A program made the translations under genes and the position numbers. 48,552 bases of DNA from a virus. Numbering within the stretch: position 1 is the first letter of the stretch; each line of letters opens with the position of its first letter. The notes under the pieces are model-generated. The model was not told the DNA's origin. It worked only from the letters and a program-made list of their open reading frames with translations, and did not search any database. Where the stretch lies: positions 1-48,552 of IMG/VR virus record IMGVR_UViG_3300008113_000441; one strand, written 5' to 3'. Below are positions 43,131 through 48,552 of this stretch, piece after piece.

Positions 43131-43385
43131 ATGAGAATTTCGTCAAATGATTTAAGACAAATTATTATGGAAGAATATACCCGTGCAAAGAGAGTTAATA
43201 GATTGCATGAAGGAACCCAATATAACCCAATTCAATTGGATGCTAATGCTTTAAGAAGTATTATTCTTGAAGAATCTTATAAAAATCTCCAAGAGAGACG
43301 TAGTTTAAATGAAGGTCGTTCTGTTAAAATGACACCACAAATGTTGCGTCAGATGATTTTAGAAGAAAGTCGTAGATATCGTTAA
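43131..43385 (+). CDS. Protein made of three copies of an LRxIIxEE motif
   Basis: This 84-aa protein is built from three repeats about 34-38 residues apart: SSNDLRQIIMEEY, DANALRSIILEES and TPQMLRQMILEES. The first two units end in RLHEG and SLNEG, both L-x-E-G. The motif equals the N-terminal tag on other proteins here, and each unit has a possible [LI]-x-E cleavage point, as used by T4-type prohead proteases. It may be a packaged internal protein, a protease substrate or an inhibitor. Shine-Dalgarno AAAGGAT. Its stop is one base from the stop of the convergent gene at 43387. Confidence 0.7.
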   Translation: MRISSNDLRQIIMEEYTRAKRVNRLHEGTQYNPIQLDANALRSIILEESYKNLQERRSLNEGRSVKMTPQMLRQMILEESRRYR

Positions 43386-43386
43386 T

Positions 43387-43707
43387 TTATTTATCGCATT
43401 TCATCTGATGACAGATGCTTTTATAATCCTCAAACGCTTTTTCTTTATGCTGTTTTTCTAACAATTTAGCTTCATTAATCTTTTGATCACAGGAAGCGGC
43501 TGTATTTAGTAATTCTTTTTGATGGCGTTCTTCGTCTAATTCTAAGAATTCGCCTAATTCTTTAATTTGTAATTCAGCTTTGGCTAATTCTTGAGAAATA
43601 GAATTATGACCGATATTAAAACCAATAATTAAGGCAAATAATACCATGAGAGAGTGGACAATTCGAATAACATCATTTTTGTTTTTTTCAATAAAGTCTT
43701 GATTCAT
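43387..43707 (-). CDS. Membrane-anchored coiled-coil protein (spanin-like layout)
   Basis: This 106-aa protein has one transmembrane helix near the N-terminus (about 15-33, VHSLMVLFALIIGFNIG) followed by a charged coiled coil (about 38-95). A type II anchor with a coiled-coil periplasmic domain is the plan of i-spanins (Rz), which help break the outer membrane at lysis. No outer-membrane partner is overlapping, so the call is tentative; the coiled-coil proteins of the convergent plus-strand operon could be partners. The Shine-Dalgarno is weak (AGAGA). Confidence 0.6.
   Translation of the reverse strand: MNQDFIEKNKNDVIRIVHSLMVLFALIIGFNIGHNSISQELAKAELQIKELGEFLELDEERHQKELLNTAASCDQKINEAKLLEKQHKEKAFEDYKSICHQMKCDK
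43402..43424 (+). terminator. Weak terminator for the rightward operon
   Basis: CATCTG (43402-43407) pairs with CAGATG (43412-43417) around a 4-nt loop, followed by CTTTTAT. It lies 17 bp after the stop of the repeat-protein gene, inside the end of the convergent gene at 43387-43707. The stem is short, so this is a modest candidate. Confidence 0.35.
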
Positions 43708-43724
43708 AAATAGATAATCTCTTT

Positions 43725-44102
43725 TTAACGAGGAAAGTCTTTTCCACGTTGGACAATGTTAAATTCCATTTCGTCGGCTTGGAATGTATCTTTAATAATT
43801 TCACTAATGTTAGACCAATCAAAAGGTTTACAACTGAAAATATCAATAAAGGCGTAATTTTTTAATGGAAACGTGTGAATAGAAATATGCGACTCAGCGA
43901 TAATCACCATTCCGGTAATCCCCTCATCTTCTGGCACTAAACCACTATATGGGAAAACATATGGCTGCGTAATTTTGGTCATGCCAATCTTGTCAGGCAA
44001 TTCATGTAAAAATTTAAAAATTTTATTGTAGTCGTTTAATGAGGTATTATCTTGACACTTAATGTCAAAGGTTAAATGAGGTCCGAATGGTTCTGCTGTC
44101 AT
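43725..44102 (-). CDS. speD: S-adenosylmethionine decarboxylase (SpeD)
   Basis: This 125-aa prokaryotic (class 1b) pyruvoyl enzyme decarboxylates S-adenosylmethionine to supply aminopropyl groups for spermidine. The self-cleavage motif AESHISIHTFP is present: Ser71 (pyruvoyl-forming), His76 at +5 and Cys91 at +20 (in DIFSCKPF) have the spacing of bacterial SpeD. The length fits. It sits downstream of the nucleotide kinase gene with a strong but distant AGGAG. SpeD is a known auxiliary gene in marine cyanomyoviruses. Polyamines can neutralise packaged DNA; the role here is inferred. Confidence 0.92.
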   Translation of the reverse strand: MTAEPFGPHLTFDIKCQDNTSLNDYNKIFKFLHELPDKIGMTKITQPYVFPYSGLVPEDEGITGMVIIAESHISIHTFPLKNYAFIDIFSCKPFDWSNISEIIKDTFQADEMEFNIVQRGKDFPR

Positions 44103-44116
44103 CTGAGTCTTATCTC

Positions 44117-44326
44117 CTAATCTTCGCGTTTGGGTTCTAATAAACTTTGTGCTCGAGTAATTTCACGATTTAAATTACACAAGTCTGATTGTAAATATGA
44201 TTTATTTTGTGCTAATTTTAAAATTTCTGTGTCAATGTTAACAATTTCTTCACGAATTAAATTCATCTTCTCTCGCAACTGTAAGAGACCTAATTCAGTA
44301 TATACATTTTCTTTTAATTCATTCAT
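44117..44326 (-). CDS. Short coiled-coil protein
   Basis: This 69-aa protein is predicted to be a single long helix with heptads (LREKMNLIREEIVNIDTEIL and similar). Its ATG overlaps the stop of the kinase gene as ATGA, so the two are translationally coupled. It is followed by SpeD after 14 bp. I do not recognise a family; it may be a small partner or assembly factor. Confidence 0.7.
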   Translation of the reverse strand: MNELKENVYTELGLLQLREKMNLIREEIVNIDTEILKLAQNKSYLQSDLCNLNREITRAQSLLEPKRED

Positions 44327-44850
44327 TTTAAAATACCTAATTCTTTAAGCTTTTGTAAGCAATAAGTGTATGTTTCTTCAGGGGTACGATGTTCGGTATT
44401 AATATACACGACTTTATTCTTAGTCCATGTACTTAACTCGGCATATTTCTGACTAATCAATGACCATTTTTCATCCAAGCCTTCTAACTCATCACCTTTT
44501 AAAGGAGGATTATCTCGATTAGTAATAATCAACACGCTATCTGGGATTGTAGTCATTAAATCATCTAATTTATGCAAAAATTCAAAATCATTACCACGAT
44601 TAAAAACTTGACTGTACACCCATTCAGTTGTCCAAGCTCGATCTAAGACAACCGAGGCGGTCGAATTTTTTAAGTATGTGAAAAAATATAAATCTGTATA
44701 TCTTAACATAAGTTTATATCTTTCAGGATGCTTCCATTCACCATGTTCATAAGGGTTTTTATGATATGTTAAATTTAAGCCTTGTGCAATATTTTTAGCC
44801 AAAGTAGTTTTACCACTACCATCAGGACCATCAAATAATAGTACAGCCAT
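44323..44850 (-). CDS. Thymidylate kinase-like nucleoside monophosphate kinase
   Basis: This 175-aa P-loop kinase has Walker A GPDGSGKTT (8-16), a DRxxxxxxVY segment (LDRAWTTEWVYSQVF, about 69-83) like the DR motif of dTMP kinases, and a lid-like basic region. It would phosphorylate dTMP or a related dNMP, fitting the ThyX-like gene immediately upstream, which ends 1 bp away. T4 gene 1 dNMP kinase is an alternative name; the Tmk fold is the more likely match. Confidence 0.82.
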   Translation of the reverse strand: MAVLLFDGPDGSGKTTLAKNIAQGLNLTYHKNPYEHGEWKHPERYKLMLRYTDLYFFTYLKNSTASVVLDRAWTTEWVYSQVFNRGNDFEFLHKLDDLMTTIPDSVLIITNRDNPPLKGDELEGLDEKWSLISQKYAELSTWTKNKVVYINTEHRTPEETYTYCLQKLKELGILK

Positions 44851-44851
44851 T

Positions 44852-45796
44852 TTATACCTTCTTACTGTCAGCTAATTTTTGTAAACGTCCTACAAATCCA
44901 ATTGATTTAAAATCTTCAATCATTTCGCGTTCACCTGGGAATAATAAATCGTCAGGTAAGTTTTGTAATTCAAAATACCACGCAGATTTACTGAAATCAT
45001 AATCGCATGAGTGATCTAACAAACTTGGGATTTTATTATTGACTGATGGGGCACGGCCAGTATTACCAAAAACCTTATCGACATTTAGACATACTTTATT
45101 AGTACCCATGCCGTCCATTTTGCTTAATAAAGTTGACCAGCCAGAACCTGCTACGATATCACTCCCGTCATCTCTAAGATATCGGCGACGCAATTCCCTT
45201 AAGATTAATCGGCCGACCAAATTCAATTCATCTGTTAAACCGTTTTCACAACGTCTCGCAAAATATCCTAATAAAGCTGCATAATTACATTGCATCACTA
45301 AACTTGTTTGTTGGGAATGCATCACTAAATAACGACAGTCTTGTGGAGGAATACCTTCATTATACATGTCATCGTATAATTCTTGTGATAATCTAACTAA
45401 TTCCACTGCTCTATCTCTAAATTTATCATTTTGATATACGTTAATTGGAATAGTCACATTGTGATTAATATGTTGCGGCATTTGACTTTCAACCACATAA
45501 GCCCAACCGACTCGACCACGAGTAATTTGAGCCAAAGCCACACGACTTAAACCTGTAATTTTAATTTCAAAATTTAAAACTTCCATTGGGGTTGGTAAGG
45601 CATGGCGATTAATCACATCGAGACAGGCCTGAATATGTTCAGGATTAGTATGATCAAACGGGACATCTTGTAAAGTAATCCAAGTTTGACGAAACCAATT
45701 CCAAAACATTTCAAAAGGCTTATCATGTGAAGAAGACATGATTTCAACACCGATAGAGTCTAAAAAGTTGGTAGTAAATTGAGGAGTAGCTGTCAT
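44852..45796 (-). CDS. ThyX-family thymidylate synthase homolog with degenerate motif
   Basis: This 314-aa protein keeps the ThyX framework: PMEVLNFEIKITGLSRVALA (70-89), then the ThyX signature position (93-109), and the later CRYLVMHSQQTSLVMQCNYA and FARRCENGLTDELNLVGRLI segments, where ThyX has DARxVLPxxxxTxxxxTxNxR and LRxxxxAQxEIR. The signature RHRxxSxNExSxRY reads R93-G-R-V-G-W-A-Y-V-V-E-S: the His, first Ser and the Arg-Tyr end are changed. Canonical ThyX methylates dUMP using FAD and folate. The changes suggest an altered reaction or a variant subfamily. It leads the operon of kinase, coiled coil and SpeD. Confidence 0.75.
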   Translation of the reverse strand: MTATPQFTTNFLDSIGVEIMSSSHDKPFEMFWNWFRQTWITLQDVPFDHTNPEHIQACLDVINRHALPTPMEVLNFEIKITGLSRVALAQITRGRVGWAYVVESQMPQHINHNVTIPINVYQNDKFRDRAVELVRLSQELYDDMYNEGIPPQDCRYLVMHSQQTSLVMQCNYAALLGYFARRCENGLTDELNLVGRLILRELRRRYLRDDGSDIVAGSGWSTLLSKMDGMGTNKVCLNVDKVFGNTGRAPSVNNKIPSLLDHSCDYDFSKSAWYFELQNLPDDLLFPGEREMIEDFKSIGFVGRLQKLADSKKV

Positions 45797-45882
45797 AAAT
45801 TTTCCTTTAATTTAAAACAAATAAAATCTTTATAATTAATAGATTTATTATAACAGCTATTTTAAACTATACATTTTTAAGT

Positions 45883-48501
45883 TTAAACATCTATAAAAAT
45901 ATTTTTATTTTGAGTTAAGAAATCTAAGCCTGACAATTTAAATAAATCTATTAATTGAATAGGATTCAAATCAGGATCTTTTTTATTAGCAATTTGTTTA
46001 TTTAAAAATTGAAAGCTTTCAATTGTAAAATCTAAATTACCTTTTTCATTAATTTCAATATTATCATATTTAATAGAAATTTTTTCTTCAGTACTAATAT
46101 TAATGTATTCTCTTAAATCAAAAATTGAAAAATCACGTAATTCTTCAGATATATTCAAAGGTTCTTCAATTTTAAAGTCTTTATTATTATTTTCTTGCTT
46201 ATTTAAAGTCATAATATAGTCCCATAATTTAGGTTCATTAAAAATTTTGTCATATAAATTGGAAATATCAATTTCATATAAAAAATAATCATTTTCAAAT
46301 AATTCAGATTTAATACCTGTTGAATTCTTATTTGTCAATAATACAATTGTATCAATTAAAGGAATCTTTTTTAAAGCAACCTCTATTTTAGTAAAAATTA
46401 ATTTTCTTTGTAATTCAAAATCAATATCATCATTTTTTTCCGGCTCCTGTTCCTGAATTGGAACTTCATCAATCATAGAAGACATTTTAAAATTTGCGGT
46501 GCTGTTACCCTTATTCTTATTTTTATTAGACGAAGGATTATTATGATTAGGACTGTAATGCTCTTGTAAAGATTTTAAAATTAAACCAATTTTTTCTTCC
46601 CTTTTTTTGCTAGAATAAAAACCTACAAGTTTATCATTAACTGATAACATTTTATCAGACAGTAATTTTCCTGTTTTAGTTATAATAGATAAATCATCGA
46701 AATTTTTTACAATATCTTCTAAACCTATTTTTTCAGAACTATATTTTTGTTCTTTCATTGTTTTTAAATTGACATCTTCAAGACAAATTTTATACATATT
46801 TAACAAAAATTTATTACCACGATAACTAATCTCTTGTGATGTAGTATTATTCAAAATCTTTTCTGAAAATCTGTTTAAAAAATAAATAATCATATCAATT
46901 AATTTAACATGAAAAGTTAGTAAAAATAAATTTTTTCTAAAACTTGTTTTTTCAACTTCATCTGTTGATAAACGTAAAGGATCGTTTAAAATTTCACTTT
47001 CTTGTTTACGTTTTGTTTCTAAATATTTTTTATAATTAGTTGTTAACGTATCTAAATTCGTGCTTAAATTAAAAATTCCTTGATTTTTATAAAAAACTTT
47101 AATATTTTCAAATACTTTTGGATCTTGTTTAATTTTATTAAAAGATTTAACAGCTTCAGGAAAAATAGGTTGTATTTTTTTAAAACTTGAAATAAACTGT
47201 GTAATACTTTTAATTTCGTTTTCTTCAAATTTATCTTGATTTTTTTCAAAATCAGTCATTGCGCTAGTAAAATTTTCATTAATATCCTCTAAAATAGAAG
47301 GATTTTCAATTAATTCTTGCGGTGTATAATTTTTATAACTTTTTAATCTTTTTATTGAACTTTTTAAAACCTCAATATCTTTTTTGTCAGTAGTATCTCC
47401 TTCTTTTACTTCTAAATTTTCAATTGATTTAGCAATTAAGTCAGAAATACTTGTCGCGTCTTTTTTGTTATTTTCAATTGTTTTTTCATCATCATCATCA
47501 ATATCTGATAATACAGTATTTAAAATAAAATCACGAGATATATTACGATTTAAAATCAGCTCATCTTTCGTTAAATTTAGTTCTTTCTCAACTTTTTTAT
47601 CATCATTAATTTTATCAACATCATTCGCTAATTTTTTCATATGTGGATTAGAGGGATTATATACAATGGGAGATTTACCTGAACGAGGATCACTTGTTAG
47701 AAGCGCCATTCTCATCAGCTCAATATTTCGTTCATCCGATAAAAAATTAATAACTTCAGTAGATGCGTTATATAATTCGTTACAAGCTTTTTTATAAGTA
47801 GGAGAATCCCTTAAAAAACCTTCATGAGTTGCATCAACTGCTTTTCCAACAAAATTAAGAGTTGATGCAATTCCTTGCCCAAAACTAATAACACCGGATT
47901 TAAGAAGTTCATAATTTCCATAAACGGTAATACGTAAAGTATTTGGTATTGCGTTCTCTAAAAAATTATCAATTAATTTTGAATCTAAAGTATAACCTCC
48001 ATTTGTTTCACGAAATACAGGGTTATTCCCGATAAGAATATTCTTTATCGCTAATCCAGCCCCTGTAGCCCCATTAGGTAACTTTGAACTCATTTTTACA
48101 AATTTAACATGCTTTTTATATTGTTCACTATTAAATTTTAAAAGTGAAGAAAAAGCATTAACAAAAACATTTAAACCATTTTCAATGTAGCTAGGATTAT
48201 TTTCTAATTCAAGCGCTGCAGCTTGGGCTTTTTCTAAATTCTCATAAGCTTTTTCAAATAAATCATATAAATCATTCTCATATTCAACACCTTTTTTGCC
48301 TTTATCAATTGTAATTTCGTTATTATTAATTGAAGCAAAATTATCATTTTTTACTTTATAAGGTGTAGTATCTCTACCTTGTCTACTAACTTTATTAACT
48401 GATGAATAATTTTGATTAGGTTTTTCTTTACTTTGTAAATTTTCAAAATCATTCTCCGCAGGAGGTCCTTCAAATAAAAATCTGTTTAATTTTTTTTTCA
48501 T
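45883..48501 (-). CDS. Large orphan protein with an N-terminal tag
   Basis: This 872-aa protein is very rich in Lys, Asn, Asp and Glu, mostly helical, with a low-complexity Asn/Lys/Ser stretch near 690-705. It begins MKKKLNRFLFEGPPAENDF, a basic helical tag with L-F-E-G that matches the [LI]-x-E plus small-residue cleavage rule. No enzyme motif, signal peptide or membrane segment is obvious; the FISFGQGI-like segment near 205 is only weakly hydrophobic. With a T4-type late box 42 bp upstream, it may be a packaged internal or ejected virion protein. I do not recognise it. Confidence 0.7.
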   Translation of the reverse strand: MKKKLNRFLFEGPPAENDFENLQSKEKPNQNYSSVNKVSRQGRDTTPYKVKNDNFASINNNEITIDKGKKGVEYENDLYDLFEKAYENLEKAQAAALELENNPSYIENGLNVFVNAFSSLLKFNSEQYKKHVKFVKMSSKLPNGATGAGLAIKNILIGNNPVFRETNGGYTLDSKLIDNFLENAIPNTLRITVYGNYELLKSGVISFGQGIASTLNFVGKAVDATHEGFLRDSPTYKKACNELYNASTEVINFLSDERNIELMRMALLTSDPRSGKSPIVYNPSNPHMKKLANDVDKINDDKKVEKELNLTKDELILNRNISRDFILNTVLSDIDDDDEKTIENNKKDATSISDLIAKSIENLEVKEGDTTDKKDIEVLKSSIKRLKSYKNYTPQELIENPSILEDINENFTSAMTDFEKNQDKFEENEIKSITQFISSFKKIQPIFPEAVKSFNKIKQDPKVFENIKVFYKNQGIFNLSTNLDTLTTNYKKYLETKRKQESEILNDPLRLSTDEVEKTSFRKNLFLLTFHVKLIDMIIYFLNRFSEKILNNTTSQEISYRGNKFLLNMYKICLEDVNLKTMKEQKYSSEKIGLEDIVKNFDDLSIITKTGKLLSDKMLSVNDKLVGFYSSKKREEKIGLILKSLQEHYSPNHNNPSSNKNKNKGNSTANFKMSSMIDEVPIQEQEPEKNDDIDFELQRKLIFTKIEVALKKIPLIDTIVLLTNKNSTGIKSELFENDYFLYEIDISNLYDKIFNEPKLWDYIMTLNKQENNNKDFKIEEPLNISEELRDFSIFDLREYINISTEEKISIKYDNIEINEKGNLDFTIESFQFLNKQIANKKDPDLNPIQLIDLFKLSGLDFLTQNKNIFIDV

Positions 48502-48542
48502 TTTTTAATTTAACCTAAAGTCTTTTTTATAAATTTAAATAT

Positions 48543-48550
48543 TATTTATA
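48543..48550 (-). promoter_or_regulatory. T4-late-like promoter box TATAAATA
   Basis: An exact leftward TATAAATA lies 42 bp upstream of the ATG of the large orphan gene, right at the window edge. It supports late expression of that gene, although AT-rich DNA gives chance matches. Confidence 0.45.
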
Positions 48551-48552
48551 AA

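Noticed and set aside
47384-47797. 137-aa rightward ORF within the orphan gene
   Set aside because: It is a Ser/Phe/Leu-rich antisense shadow of an AT-rich Lys/Asp-rich gene and has no ribosome site or family features.
1-48552. tRNA, rRNA or CRISPR arrays
   Set aside because: All true intergenic gaps are under 165 bp, no T-loop-like GTTCGAATC segment was noticed in them, and no regular direct repeats of CRISPR size were seen. I cannot run a tRNA scan, so a very small or overlapping tRNA is not formally excluded.
1-48552. Temperate lifestyle
   Set aside because: No integrase, excisionase, repressor or attachment site is visible and the replication and nucleotide genes fit a virulent phage; the rest of the genome is unseen, so this is only a tentative exclusion.

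Overview
The window is part of the genome of a tailed bacteriophage with a contractile, T4-like tail (a myovirus). It is AT-rich, densely packed and almost entirely transcribed leftward. The evidence is a run of genes matching T4 gp13, gp14, gp15, gp18 (sheath), gp19 (tube), a gp26-type zinc-ribbon baseplate protein, a tape measure and a gp53/LysM-type wedge protein, followed by replication genes (gp41-type helicase, FEN-type exonuclease, RecA/UvsX, gp32) and nucleotide genes. The auxiliary genes NrdA, dUTPase, ThyX-like, a thymidylate-kinase-like kinase and SpeD resemble the repertoire of marine T4-like phages. The host cannot be named from this sequence. I saw no integrase, repressor, tRNA, CRISPR, terminase, portal or major capsid gene.

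Layout from right to left, the main direction of transcription. 48.5-45.9 kb holds one 872-aa orphan with a possible virion-targeting tag. 45.8-43.4 kb is a small metabolism operon: ThyX-like protein, P-loop nucleotide kinase, coiled-coil protein, S-adenosylmethionine decarboxylase and a membrane-anchored coiled-coil protein. 43.4-42.06 kb is the only rightward island, with three small genes: a secreted coiled-coil protein, a tail-anchored coiled-coil protein and a protein made of three copies of a short motif. 41.98-36.9 kb carries a small acidic protein, two paralogous beta-rich virion proteins and the neck/sheath-terminator genes. 36.9-26.6 kb carries three tail sheath paralogs and the tube gene. 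26.5-13.4 kb carries baseplate hub, chaperone, tape measure and wedge genes and a possible cell-wall hydrolase. 13.3-1.7 kb carries an unknown protein, a minimal family A DNA polymerase, a degenerate HD-domain protein, small proteins, a methyltransferase, gp32, RecA, exonuclease, helicase, dUTPase and NrdA. The left end has a conserved unknown gene and a partial gene running off the edge.

The most interesting points are these. (1) Short N-terminal tags ending in [LI]-x-E occur on several unrelated proteins, and one protein consists only of three copies; this suggests a T4 gp21-like prohead targeting and cleavage system. (2) Three sheath paralogs lie together. One carries a large helical insertion, and one is broken by a frameshift at a point where about 60 residues are missing. 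(3) Several start codons sit just behind stem-loops whose loops contain near matches to the T4 late promoter TATAAATA, as in the T4 gene e switch; in two of them the 3' arm also carries the Shine-Dalgarno. (4) Three enzymes have altered active-site signatures: a ThyX homolog, a pseudo-HD protein and a 342-aa polymerase with HDA instead of HDE.

No stretch over 300 bases lacks a gene. The longest apparent gap, 21321-21552, is the frameshifted start of a large structural gene. The longest true intergenic gap is 9486-9647.
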